Below the pieces are notes generated by a model. It searched no databases. It was not told where the DNA came from and worked only from the letters and a program-made list of their open reading frames with translations. The translations under genes and the position numbers were made by a program. From contig CM055100.1 in assembly GCA_029204225.1 (NCBI GenBank), positions 66,634,573 to 66,672,133 on the forward strand: a stretch of 37,561 nt of DNA, read 5' to 3'. Origin of the DNA: Diphasiastrum complanatum (lineage: Eukaryota > Streptophyta > Lycopodiopsida > Lycopodiales > Lycopodiaceae). Shown here piece after piece: positions 1-10,622 of the stretch. Every line of letters begins with the position of its first letter. Position 1 is the stretch's first letter.

Positions 1-1345
1 TGTAACTTTTATAAATGCTATTGCATGTCCGTAACAATTTCAGTGAGTTTTATGCTAGTTAATCAAACTGAACTGGATAGTGGATGTGAGAATAATTGAG
101 ACAGGAGCTGCCTGGTGACTAGTTGCCATCAATGTGATGGATGAGGTCACCCGGAAGTTGGAACCAGCCAAAAACTAGCTTCATAGTGGCCACTCGAAGA
201 AAAATTAACAATCCCTGCTTTTATTTGAATATGATGTTATGATCCATTTGAGAACTTGTATTGCTTAAAGCTGGAGAGAGTTCTATTAAGACAATTTGCC
301 TTATATTTAATATGTCAAATGCTCGAAGCTTGCTGAGGTACAATATGTGTATCCAATTAAAGCAGCATAAGTAGTATTCTCTTGCAGTAGCGGGTAATTG
401 GCACAATCAACAATTTTCCAGTGCCTCTTCTCACATTCAGCAGACAAATTTCCCCTGCAATGTATCATGATTTGCAGTTCTTTCATAAGCCTATACTTTA
501 AAAGGGCTGAACACTGATAATCAGTGTATAAAAGGGTTTAGGGTTTTGGAAGAGCAACTGCTTGTGCTATTAAATGTTTTGGAAAGGTTGCGTTTAGAGT
601 GGTCCAGGTTATTGTTGAGTGGGTAGTTGCCTACTTCGAGAAAGTCAGCTTTTCTTGTATCTCTTCAAGAGATTGGAATGTTTCCAGATTCCAAATTCAC
701 AAATTCACCATGAGAGGTTGGTATGTCACCCACTATTCTGTGGGTTGTCAATAAAATGTAATGAAAGAACACGACCAAATATTGGAGGGAGGAGAGAGGA
801 GGGAAGAGGGTGGAGTGAAACACATGTGAGTGGAATTTGTGAACGTGCTAAACTCCATTTGAGGTTTTGAGAAAGTTGCTGAAAGAAATCCATTGCCAGC
901 CATCTGTTATTTTCTCTTATGAGAGGCTTAATAATGAGGTATATGAAGAATATGTTGCTGCATACGAAACCTTAAAGGATTCATGCTTTATTTCTGTTTC
1001 TAAAGGTCAAAGACTTAGAACTTTCAAATAATCAGTAGTTTGAGAAGCTACTCAATAATGTTGCTGTATATCTAATTTACTTTGCATAAAACATCTTGGT
1101 AAACGTCGGGATAAGTCTCACAGCAAGTTTTCTTTTTAATTTACATCAGTTTGTAGGATATATATTTTTTCTACAATGTATATGCATAATATTCAAATTG
1201 ACTAGGGGGAGAAGTCATTTTTTTTCCAAGCATTTTGAGTTTCTGAAAATTGTGCTTCTCACTTTTAAGTGCTGATTTTAGAAAGGTGCTTCGTCACCTT
1301 CAAAACTTGACCTCACACTAATGCAATGCATAGCCAAATAGTACC
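1..1345. other. Intergenic stretch, no gene recognised
   Basis: AT-rich DNA with only short open frames on both strands, none with a recognisable domain or a run of plausible coding sequence. No LTR, terminal inverted repeat or RNA gene was seen here. Confidence 0.5.
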
Positions 1346-1352
1346 CTTAATA

Positions 1353-1500
1353 GGTGGCGTGCTGGTGAAGGCCTGTCTTCCTCTACTTGAGGTTTGGAGT
1401 TCGACTCCAATCAGCCACATTAAGGGACATCCAAGAGATAAAAAAGCCAAACTATCCCCCCCCCCCCCTAAACAAAAAGAAAAAGAAGACGTAAGGGTTT
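1353..1500 (+). repeat. tRNA-derived SINE-like element (candidate)
   Basis: The segment 1353-1419 has tRNA-like features: GTGGC (1354-1358) can pair with GCCAC (1414-1418) like an acceptor stem, and GAGTTCGACTCC (1397-1408) matches the pol III box B core GGTTCGANTCC. Upstream, TGGCGTGCTGG is a loose box A. The tRNA-like part is followed by non-tRNA sequence with a run of 13 C (1456-1468) and an A-rich tail, as in plant tRNA-derived SINEs. The D-arm and T-arm registers are poor, so it is not a working tRNA gene. No target duplication was identified. Confidence 0.4.
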
Positions 1501-1599
1501 TAACAGAACCAGAGCCCTCATCTATTTTTAACTTCTTAATCTGGGAGAATCGAAACATGACAATATGTAAATGCTGATAATTGGAGTTCAACGTCACAT

Positions 1600-3040
1600 C
1601 GGAATGACACCGAAAATAAAAAATTAAAGGTTAACTCATTGGAAAAATTAACCATGATGAAATAAAAGCTTCAATCCTAGTTCTATGAGCTCAGAGTCCA
1701 TACAGTTGTCCGTTGGGATTATCAACGAAGGCAAACTTTTCATGACCAACCTTTCCAAGTTAAATCAAGAAGTTTTCTAATGTCTTTCAAAGAATCGAAG
1801 GAACTTGATTCTAAGTCCGATTACTTCCATTACACAAAACCCTCATTCCAATAGCATTTAAGCAGACTAACCCCAAAAAAAAGACTGACTCTCTCAGAAG
1901 CCATAAATGTGCTTCCCAAACCAGAGCAGGAGAGAACCAATCACTACGTACTTGCAGTTACCCCTACTGATAGGGACGCAAGCGCTGAGGTGCAGTCCCA
2001 TCTAATCAAGGCATGCAGCCCTCTTGCAGAATTTCGATGAATTTATTGATATGTCTGCAGCCATCGCTGCAAAATAGGGCATTCACCGTCCGTCCAAATT
2101 TGTTGCTTCTCGTGCCTTCATTTCTATCCCAGCTCGCTGTTATGCTTAAAGATTTCTTAAGCAACCAGGTTACTGCTTTCAAAGCGAGTCAGAGATACAC
2201 GATAAATTATTTCTCTTGCAAGAAAATTTGGGAAGCGCGACTGATACCAGAAAGTGATATCAGAAAGCATTGATCCGAGTATCAGCAGCTCAGACTACAC
2301 TAGCAGGTCAATACCAACTTGGAAACAGTTGGGTGTAAACATTCAATACTGATCCAGTCCTATTCCAAAAAAAAAGCATCCTGATTTGGGAGATTATATC
2401 TCCAGTTTGCTGGCCAAAAAATAGACAAAAGAAGAGCGCTACTACACTTACTACTTCCCCATGTAGCTCCATAACTGAGAAACGTGAAAGTCACAAGTAG
2501 AAACACTACTCTTGCAAGCATGGTTAGCTGCTTAACGAATTCTGACAGAATTCGACTGTTAGCGTTTGAAAAATTCGACTCCCCGTTCACTGCCTTCTAT
2601 CAAACAGTGAAAATATTGCAGATTTTCAAGCTTGTAACATGGGCATGCTTGCAGGTCTTCCAGCCAAAGGAGGATATCAAATTTCACAGTTATGGGATTC
2701 TTTCTTAAATTCTCTTAGCTAGTTTCTGATAGCATAGACATGCAGTTCAATTATTCAGCTGTTGGATATTCAAGCAATTGCCAAGCAATTTATTGATAAG
2801 AAAACATTGAGTTTTCTAATCATGCTAGCCACAGATTGGAGATAATATGCTCATCTTTTCTACCACACGGATAAATTGAACTACACTTCCAATCCATCAA
2901 TGAAATTGGACTCATCAGAACACACCAGCAGTTGAATTTGTCTAAAGATTTCTCTGCAAAACTGGTTATAAATTCCAACCATAGGCTTATGCTGCTTCTA
3001 CCAAAAAGCATTTCTGAAGCCCTATTTTTACACGCATGCC
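1600..3040. other. Intergenic stretch, no gene recognised
   Basis: Only short unsupported open frames on either strand. The segment next to 3040 may be further decayed 3' sequence of the minus-strand copia element G, but no reverse transcriptase or RNase H motif could be read. Confidence 0.4.
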
Positions 3041-3113
3041 TTAATGATGTTTACAATCCTGAATCACTTCATACAATACTAGAGGATCAACACGATCTAC
3101 CCACTCTACTGCA

Positions 3114-3898
3114 CTACTTGATGGCTGAACCTGAATCCATATCTTCATGGTTGGATGTTGGCACAAGCTCCGGAAACACATCAAAGATAGTATAATGTGG
3201 CCAATCCCCTGTTGGAACATGTGATAGCTGAGAAGGTTCTTCGTTGATAGAAGACTTCTCAATAAACTTGACATCCCTCCTTACAATGATCTTTTCTGTA
3301 AACAAATTGCACAACCTATAGCCTTTATTTTCAGTGCTATAACCCACATAAATGCACTTGGACTCCTTTATCATCTAGCTTAGATCTTAATTGCTAAGGA
3401 ACAAGTGCGTAAGCAATGCATTCAAAGATCCTAAAATGTTTTATTTTAGGCTTTCTGTCATATCAAGCTTCATATGAAGTTATTACTTTCAAGGCAACGT
3501 GCCATTTCCATTAACGTGGGGTTCTTCCTTTCGGCAACACCATTCTGTTGAGGCTTGTACGGAATTGTCTTTTGATGTTGAATTTCCTTGCTTGAAGAGA
3601 AGTACCGAACGCAGTAGAAACATACTCCCCTCCTCGATCGGTACGTAATGTCTTCAAAGAGTGTCCAATTGATTTTTAACCATTGCAAAAAAACTTTTAA
3701 AATGTTAAAAACTTTAGATTTCAATTTCATTGGGTAAATCCATGTAAAGCGAAAGAATTTGTCAATAAAGGTGACAAAATACTTACATCCACCAATAGAG
3801 TGGGTCCTCATTGGACCTACCACATTACTCAAATGAAATTTTTTATCAACCCTTGCCGAACCATCAAGTGGGAAAGGTTTCCTCTGAAACTTGAGCAA
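3114..3898 (-). pseudogene. Copia integrase core and C-terminal part (element G)
   Basis: Two open stretches on the minus strand (3898-3470 and 3374-3114) give integrase sequence: VVGPMRTHSIGG followed by YFVTFIDKFFRFTW (first Asp of the DDE triad region), then PYKPQQNGVAERKN (the Glu region of the core), then CIYVGYSTENKGYRL and IVRRDVKFIE, the conserved copia sequence after the core. The second catalytic Asp region is degraded. At least one frame break separates the two stretches. Integrase joins retrotransposon cDNA to the host chromosome; this copy cannot be functional. Confidence 0.75.
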
Positions 3899-4015
3899 CT
3901 TGGCATCAAGAAGGATATCACATCATGTGCCTACTCTTCTCAACAAAATGGATTGTGGCCGAGAGGAAGAATCATACTCTTTGTGAGTGTGCAAAAACTA
4001 TGAGGTTGGATGCAC
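3880..4015 (+). pseudogene. Plus-strand copia integrase scrap
   Basis: A short integrase piece on the plus strand: QLGIKKDITS, then SSQQNG, then after a 2-nt frame change VAERKNHTLCECAK and TMRLDA. The run NHTLCECAK closely resembles the equivalent part of element A (NRSLCECAK near 21.27 kb). It lies antisense to, and between, the protease and integrase parts of element G, and it ends exactly at the D insertion site. It probably derives from another element by recombination or a short insertion. Confidence 0.7.
4011..4015. repeat. Target-site duplication of element D (left copy)
   Basis: TGCAC directly precedes the first LTR base and recurs directly after the second LTR. Five bp is the usual length for copia elements. 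Confidence 0.8.
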
Positions 4016-4978
4016 TGTTGAATTTAAATGCTTAGGTCCAAATCCATTCAGTAATGAGCATTCTGAAAACTATATATATTCATACTACAACAAAACTCGA
4101 AGTCCGACCCCATCGACATCGACTCACTCGACTTACCCGACTATCGACTCCATCGATTTACTTGACTCTCAACTCTCAACTCACTCGACTTACCCGGCTA
4201 TCGACTCCATCAACTGACTTGACTCTCGACTCACTCGACTTACCCGACTATCGACTCCATCAACTCTTGACTCACTCGACTTCATCGACTTACTCGACTC
4301 CCTCCTCAAGTTAGATCAAGTTCGATGTAGTAAGAAGTCGATCCATGTACTGTCAGTCGATTCCAACCCACGTCGCGATCAGAAGGACAACGTTGATAGT
4401 CCACCTACTTGTTCATAGATTTGCTATTTACAACGATGGCTATCTACTATGGGACGACTCTTGAAAATTAAGTAGATTCAAACTTATACTCTCAAGTATT
4501 GATCACTGTACTACAATCATCAACAAGTCAAGTGAATCTAGAATAAAGCCTATACTTTTAGCAGTCAGTGATGATTCGATTTCTTTCTAGTTTGACTGCC
4601 TTTCTAGATAGAAGGAGAGAATCCATCTAGCAACGATCAAACGTCTGAAGCTTTGTATTTTGCACCTCACAGACCAGCGCACTACTTCACGCTCATGTAC
4701 TCTATTTTTTATTAATCAAAAAGTGCAATTTTGTCCATACACAACTGTTATTGTTCATTTGCGCATTATTACAGACTACAGTACATCTTGATTCTTGCTG
4801 CTACGCTGAAACATTTTCGATCCACAATTGTCCGTTGTAAGTTTCCGTCGCTAATACCTTGATCCAGATTTTGACTTTGGAACTCTATCTTTGGAATCGA
4901 TTGTTCGATTCCTATCGAGATACTGAGTTCTACTCCCGTGTTAGAACCTGTTTATGCTACACCCCCCAATTTTCGACA
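4016..4978 (+). repeat. 5' LTR of element D
   Basis: Starts TGTTGAATTT and ends TTTTCGACA, directly followed by the primer-binding site. It matches 8913-9841 over its length, apart from about 30 extra bases near the start (about 4032-4060). It contains an internal array of degenerate 50-bp repeats (about 4110-4310). Confidence 0.88.
4110..4310 (+). repeat. CGACT-rich 50-bp tandem repeat inside D 5' LTR
   Basis: About four imperfect copies of a 50-bp unit that begins TCACTCGACTTACCCGACTA and ends in GACTCTCGAC. The unit is itself built from short CGACT/CAACT words. The same kind of array is present in the other LTR (about 8965-9165). Confidence 0.75.
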
Positions 4979-4990
4979 TGGTATCAAAGC
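4979..4990 (+). promoter_or_regulatory. Primer-binding site of element D
   Basis: TGGTATCAAAGC directly follows the LTR. This is the plant copia primer site complementary to the 3' end of initiator tRNA-Met, with one change from TGGTATCAGAGC. Confidence 0.85.
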
Positions 4991-5114
4991 TTGTGGCTCA
5001 TTAATCTGCATTTCCATACAGGACGTTAGTCTTGTTTCTATCAAGACATCGCTTTGAAAGTGCGCAACTAGCAGTTTTTCAATATCGTTGTCTCTACCAG
5101 CGATCTCGCTCTCT

Positions 5115-5790
5115 TCACAAGAATCGATGACAAGGCATTTGCCTTGATTACTTTGAACATTAAAGACTGTCAAATCAACCATATTCAAACTGCTCAAACT
5201 GCTAAGGATGCTCGAGACATCCTAGCAATCCTCTATGATATCAAGGACATTACATCCAAGTTACATTTGAGGAAGAAATTTTTTACATTAAGAATGTATG
5301 ATGCAGACAGTATTTTGAACCATCTCAACACATTCCAAAATCTCAAAGAGCAAATGACTGCAACCGGCTTGGCCATTGAAGATTCTGATGCAGTAATGAC
5401 CCTACTATCGAGTCTACTTGAAGCTTTTGAAACCTGGGTCATGGTGTTCTCGATCCAACAACATCTTACTCTATCAAGAGTCATCTCGATGCTACTTCAA
5501 GAGGAGATCAGATGAAATGGATCCTCCTCTAGCTCAGGATCGAATTCTCAAGTTCTATTCTAAAAGAAAAATCAGAAGTTTAGATCCAATAGATATACAA
5601 AGTCAGACTATCTTGACAAGAAGAGCAACATGCAGTATGGATCGAATTTAGGACCAAATTTAGAGACTTCATCGTTCCAGCCAAGACATGAACTATTCCT
5701 GTAAATATTGTAAGAGGACTGGTTACCTTAGTAAAGATTGCAGGACATTGAAATACAACAATGAAAAGAAGAAGCAATTCCAGTAACAAC
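5115..5790 (+). pseudogene. Element D gag and zinc knuckle (broken)
   Basis: The frame from about 5115 to 5515 encodes a copia gag core of the UBN2 type, including TAKDARDILAILYDI and LHLRKKFFTLRM, and stops at 5513-5515. The nucleocapsid knuckle follows in another frame at 5700-5741 as CKYCKRTGYLSKDC. In it the usual His of the CCHC motif is Tyr, which one C-to-T change would produce. The gag N-terminus expected after the primer site is missing or unrecognisable. Gag would form the virus-like particle and bind RNA. Confidence 0.75.
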
Positions 5791-5879
5791 AACAAGCAAA
5801 TGCTGCAACTACTAGTCACTTGACCCAACCACATGAAAAAATTAAAGCATCCTTTATGACCAAAGTTGGAGAACTGTAG

Positions 5880-6206
5880 GATATTGATTCCTGGTATTTG
5901 GACTCAGGAGCAACACAGCACATGACTCACCACCGTGACTGGTTCCAAGACTACAAGTCATTCACCCATTCTAGAGTTGTACAATTAGGAGACAACTCAT
6001 CTCATACTATAGAGGGGGAAGGAACTGTCAAGATCAAATTTCAGAAAGGTGATGTAAAATTTTTGTCCAATGTTCTTCACATTCCAAATCTTACCAAAAA
6101 TCTGCTTTCAATAAGTAGAATCATTGATTCTGGTCATAGGGTCGAATTCGATACAGAGGGTTGCACTATTCTTGACAAATCTAGAAAAGTCTTTAACTTT
6201 CAGTAG
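5880..6206 (+). pseudogene. Element D aspartic protease region
   Basis: The open stretch carries the retropepsin active-site motif LDSGATQHMT (Asp codon at 5901), followed by the conserved copia sequence FLSNVLHIPNLTKNLLSISR. It ends at an in-frame TAG at 6204-6206. The protease normally matures the Gag-Pol polyprotein. Flanking gag and integrase are in other frames, so the piece is not part of a working polyprotein. Confidence 0.8.
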
Positions 6207-6289
6207 AAGATATGGCTATCTTTACAAACTAAGTCATTGTTACTTTACAAACAGTCAAGCTCTTCATAATTTAACTTCCGAGTCAACTG

Positions 6290-7210
6290 ATATGCTATGA
6301 CATTTCAGACTAGGCCATTTAAACTTCAAAAGTATTCAACAAGTGTCAAATATGAATTTAGTGCAAAATCTACTATCTATTAGCAAATAGACTTCTCTTT
6401 GTTAAAGTTGTATTATCAAGCAAACATATCAAAAGTCCATTTCCATTCATCTAAAAGTTTGCTAGATCTTGTACATAGTGACATTTGTGGCCCTAGGCAG
6501 ACTGTTTTCACACGGGGAGCCATTTACTTTATAACTTTTATCATATGATTTTTCTCGAAGAATTGTTACCTATTATCTGAAGAACAAATCTAAAGCATTC
6601 AAATTTTTCAAATTGTTCAAGGCATTTGCTGAAAATTAGACACAAAGGAAAATTAGGCTCTACGCACTGATGGAGAGGGAGAATTTATCTCCACCAAATT
6701 CAAGGAGTTCTACAAGGCGAATGGAATACACCAACAATTTACGACTAGCTATTCACCTCAGTCCAATGGTATAGTTGAAAGCAAGAATCGAATTTTGATT
6801 GAAAGTGCCAAAAGCATGTTGGCCCATGTCTCTCTTCCATAGAAATTCTAGGTAGAAGCTATTATGACTGCTGCCTATCTACAAAATCGATCCATTACAA
6901 AAGCTCTAAATGGCAAAACACATTATGAGGTATGGACATGATCGAATCACTCAAGCACATTTGAGTTTTTGGATGCATTGCTTACTCTCAAATCCTTGCT
7001 AATTCAAGGAAGAAGCTAGACAATACTAGCAGAAAATCGATTTTCATTGGCTATTCTCCAGAACACAAGGCATACAAACTCTACAATCCAAACACACAGA
7101 AGTCGTTCACAAGTATAGACGTCATTTCTGTGGAAGATCAGTTCTTCGACCACAAGGAAAAGACTCCAGAAAATTCTGATACCAAAGTCGAAACAACTCT
7201 GAACTAAATC
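6290..7210 (+). pseudogene. Element D integrase region (broken)
   Basis: Fragments in several frames: RLGHLNFKSIQQ (pre-integrase His motif) near 6308, LRTDGEGEFI (second catalytic Asp) near 6660, SPQSNGIVESKNR (catalytic Glu) near 6755, and IFIGYSPEHKAYKLYNP near 7040. In-frame stops include two TAG codons near 6840-6851 where related elements have Trp. It cannot be functional. Confidence 0.75.
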
Positions 7211-7359
7211 GATACAGACTCAGATAATGAGTCAGATCTTCAACGAGTCTAATGGCATCAGAGGATCGAAATTCAACCCAGAAGATCGAATTGATCTAGA
7301 CAACCTCCATCCCGATTTATGGATGATCCAGTCTGCTATTTTGTGCAAGTATCATGCAT

Positions 7360-8140
7360 TGTATCATAGGCAATGTCAACTCGAGATGCTGATCAATGGA
7401 TAGCCATGATGGACATGAAATTCAATTCTCCAATTGAGAATCAGACTTGGACTGTAACGGAGTTGTCAAAGGATCGAAATCTGATTCCATGCAAATGGAT
7501 ATTCAAAGCGAAGTATGATGCTGAAGGACAACTAAATTGATACAAGGCTAGACTGGTCGCCAAAGGTTTTTCACTGATTCCAGATCTAGATTACTCAGAG
7601 GATTTCTGACCTATTGTTAAACATACTTGAATTCGACTATTACTCTCCTATGCAGCTATAGCTAATCTCAAAATCCACCAAATGGACGTCCAAACAACTT
7701 TTCTGAACGGAACTATCGCAGAGGAGATCTACATGTCGCAACCAGAGAGATATGAGCTGAAGGGGAAGAAGCATCTTGTCTGCAAAATCCACAAGGCTTT
7801 TTATGGTCTGAAATAGACAAAAAGAAGAGTCTGGTTTCAGAAGATAAATGCATTTCTAATCGAGAAAGGTTTCATTCCAAACTCGACAGACTGGAATGTC
7901 TATTTCAAGTCTGTTTCGACTTCCTTCATAATCATCACATTATATGTACATGATACGTTACTATTTAGTAATAATCTGAATTTCTTGAAGGATACAAAAT
8001 GCATGCTAGCCCAGGAATACAAGATGACTGATATGGGTCTAGCCCATTACTGTCTTGAAATTTAGATTCATCGAAATCGATCCAACAAACATATCTACAT
8101 CAGTCAACAACGATGTCTCACTAACGTGTTAAAAAATATG
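7360..8140 (+). pseudogene. Element D reverse transcriptase (broken)
   Basis: Copia reverse transcriptase blocks are readable: WIAMMDMKFNS, NQTWTVTELSKD, CKWIFKAKYD, ARLVAKGF, HQMDVQTTFLNG and EEIYMSQPE. In the active site the usual YVDD is YVHD (7943-7954), losing the first of the two metal-binding Asp residues. Stops interrupt it, including TGA where relatives have Arg (about 7538) and TAG in the GLKQAPR-like motif (about 7813). Confidence 0.82.
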
Positions 8141-8142
8141 GA

Positions 8143-8900
8143 ATGACCAACTACAAATCAAGTCTCTTTCCACTTGACCCTGGTCTGAAACCGTCAAAGG
8201 AACAATGTCCTCAAACCGATACAGAAAAGGAGGAAATGAAACAATATCCATTTCACTCCATTATCGGCTCACTGATGTATGCAATGCTCTACACTCGACT
8301 CGATCTTACATACTCGATCAATTCCATTGGCCAGTTCCTATCGAATCCAGGGCCAATCCATTGGAAAGCACTCACGAAGGTCATGAAATATGTCCAAGCA
8401 ACAAAACATCTATGTATCTGTTATGAAGACAGCCAATCTACCAATAAACTTGAAGGCTATACAGATGCAGATCGGGTAGGAGATATCGACACCAGAAAAT
8501 CAACTTTTGGATTTGTATTCTTATTCAATCAAGGCCCAATCTCATGGAACAACTGAAAAAAAACCTCAGTAGCATTATCATCAACTGAATCAGAATACAT
8601 AGTTGCCACAAATGCTACCTGAGAAATCTACTAGTAGATATCGACCTTGTTCAGCTACAACCAACAACCATATATTGTGATAATCAAAGCATAATCGCAC
8701 TCTCTAAATCCGAGATTTCACTTAAGAAGTAAGCATATTGAAATCATGTATCACTACCTCACAACGCAAGGAAGTATCATTAGTCTACTACAGGACTGAT
8801 TATATGGCAGCAGATTACTTCACCAAAGCATTATCTAAGGATCATCACATCAGATTTAACAACATTCTAAATTTGAAGATCAAAGTTTCTCAAGATCCAT
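8143..8900 (+). pseudogene. Element D RNase H region (broken)
   Basis: Contains SIIGSLMYAMLYTRLDLTYS (the linker between reverse transcriptase and RNase H), EGYTDADRVGD (first RNase H Asp), ALSSTESEY (Glu) and a degraded YCDNQS region near 8675. The first frame stops at 8556; further stops and a frame break follow. RNase H would remove the RNA template during cDNA synthesis. Confidence 0.78.
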
Positions 8901-8903
8901 ATT

Positions 8904-8912
8904 AAGGGGGGG
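8904..8912 (+). promoter_or_regulatory. Polypurine tract of element D
   Basis: AAGGGGGGG lies directly before the 3' LTR start (TGTTGG). It is the expected plus-strand primer for cDNA synthesis. Confidence 0.8.
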
Positions 8913-9841
8913 TGTTGGATTTTAATGTTGGAAATTGTATATATTCATACTACAACAAAACTCAAAGTCCGACTCCATTGACTATCGATTCACTGGACTC
9001 CATCGACTTATTTGACACTCAACTTACTCGACTATCAACTCCATCGATTCTCGACTCACTCGACTCCATCAACTTACTAGACCTCTCAACTCACTCAACT
9101 TACCTGACTATCGACTCGATCGACTCTCAACTCACTCGATTATCTCGGCTATCTCGACTCCCTCACCAAGTCAGATCAAGTTTGATACAAGAAAAAGTTG
9201 ATCCATGTATTGTCAATCGGTTCCAACCCACGTCGCAATCAGAAGGACGACGTTGACAGTCCACCTACTTGTACATAGATCTTTTATTTACAATGATGGC
9301 TATCTACCATAGGATGACTCTAGTAAATTAAGTAGATTCAAACTTATACTCTCAAGTACTAATCATTGAATTGCAATCATCAACAAGTCAAGTGAATCTA
9401 GAATAAAACTTGCACTTTTAGCAGTAAGTGATGACTTGATTTCTTTCTAATTTGACTGCCTTTCCAGATAGAAGGAGAGAATCCATCTAGCAACGATCAA
9501 GCATCTGAAGTTCTACATTTTTGTGCCTCACAGACCACAACGCACTACTTCACACTCATGTACTCTATGTTTGATTAATCAAATAGTGCAATTTTGTCCA
9601 CACACAACTGTTATTGTTCATTTGCGCATTATTGCAGATTGCATTACATCTTGATTCTTGCTGCTATGCTGACACACTTCCAATGCACAACTGTTCGTTA
9701 GTAAGTTTTTGCTGCTAATATCTCGATTGAGATTTTGACTCTGGACCTCTATCTTTGAAATCGATTGTTTGATTTCCATCGAGATACTAAGTTCCACTCA
9801 TGTGTCAGAACTCGTTCTGTTACACCCATATATTTTTGACA
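8913..9841 (+). repeat. 3' LTR of element D
   Basis: Starts TGTTGGATTT and ends TTTTTGACA, followed by the right TGCAC duplication (9842-9846). It matches the 5' LTR with many point differences and carries its own CGACT-rich repeat array (about 8965-9165). Confidence 0.88.
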
Positions 9842-9846
9842 TGCAC
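9842..9846. repeat. Target-site duplication of element D (right copy)
   Basis: TGCAC, identical to 4011-4015. Confidence 0.8.
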
Positions 9847-10544
9847 ATCTTCCGTAGTCTTTAATAGGGCACTTATCTTCCCTAAATTTGACAATCTAGC
9901 CTTGCTTAGCGATTGTGGGAACCGAAATCAGGTTGCTTTTGATTTGTGGAACATAGAGTACATCTTTGACATACTTTTGCTCACCATTAGACAAAACAAG
10001 AGATATAGCACCAATACCTTTGATGGGATGAAAAGAGTTGTCCACACATTGGGCTTTGCTTTCATCGTCAATATGGCTTAACAAGAGAGTCATGATAACA
10101 ACTAAATCGTTGATTTCTATGCCACTTGCAAACATCTTCTCAAGGAAATTTTTTGAAGTTGTTCAAGTGATTTAAAATCAAATCTAAATCAGCCATTTTA
10201 AATGAGAAATTTTTTTTTCTCAAATGAAGTTTGCCAGTCACATCTCTAATATCATAGAGAGTGCTTAGAATATTCAAGCTTCTAACAAAGTTCGAACACT
10301 TCAAATATGATTGATATGATTATCTCTGATATTGAGAGTGATAGGGGGCGAAGGCCTTCCCATCCTTTTGCTTCCATTTGGTAATGGCCGCTGGATTTGT
10401 AATAGGCTTAACGTCAGTCACTTCGACAACTTCCCAAAGCCCTTTTGCTTGTAGGACCACTCTCATTTTGAATTTCCATAAGTGGTAGTTGTCGTCGTCC
10501 AGCTTTTCAATTGAATTAGAGGATGATGCATCCATCATAGACAA
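9847..10544 (-). pseudogene. Element G gag N-terminus and protease region
   Basis: The minus-strand frame from 10544 to 10320 begins with Met and encodes a copia gag start (KLDDDNYHLWKFKMRVVLQA, then GLWEVV). The stretch 10135 to 9896 resembles the sequence after the protease active site (IKGIGAISLVLSNGEQKYVK and VLYVPQIKSNLIS), and similar sequence runs on in another frame to about 9850. The gag C-terminus, zinc knuckle and DSGA motif are missing between the two pieces, indicating an internal deletion. Confidence 0.72.
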
Positions 10545-10610
10545 ATTTGATATTGAAAATTTGGCAGTAATAATGAAAGCTTTGAGCTAGTTAACAAAAC
10601 TTTGGACTAA

Positions 10611-10622
10611 GCTCTTATACCA
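10611..10622 (-). promoter_or_regulatory. Primer-binding site of element G
   Basis: The minus strand reads TGGTATAAGAGC, one base off the initiator tRNA-Met primer site. It lies between the presumed LTR end at 10623 and the gag start at 10544, a spacing normal for copia. Confidence 0.7.

Larger units (their letters stand above)
4016..9841 (+). mobile_element. Ty1/copia retrotransposon D (complete but inactive)
   Basis: Two similar LTRs (4016-4978 and 8913-9841) enclose a primer-binding site and decayed gag, protease, integrase, reverse transcriptase and RNase H in copia order, ending in a polypurine tract. The 5-bp repeat TGCAC abuts both ends (4011-4015 and 9842-9846), which supports a single insertion. 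The coding part carries many stops and several frame breaks. The LTRs differ by roughly a tenth by eye, so the insertion is old. It landed in the junction between pieces of element G. Confidence 0.9.

Noticed and set aside
1353-1419. A tRNA gene
   Set aside because: The acceptor-like stem and box B are present, but the anticodon and T arms do not fold in register and box A is poor.
619-2708. Several 74-94-codon open frames on both strands
   Set aside because: They overlap each other on opposite strands, have no domain signal, and their lengths are expected by chance.
4080-4320. Regularly spaced CGACT repeats resembling a CRISPR array
   Set aside because: Units are degenerate and directly adjacent with no unique spacers, lie in a plant LTR, and occur in both LTRs of element D.
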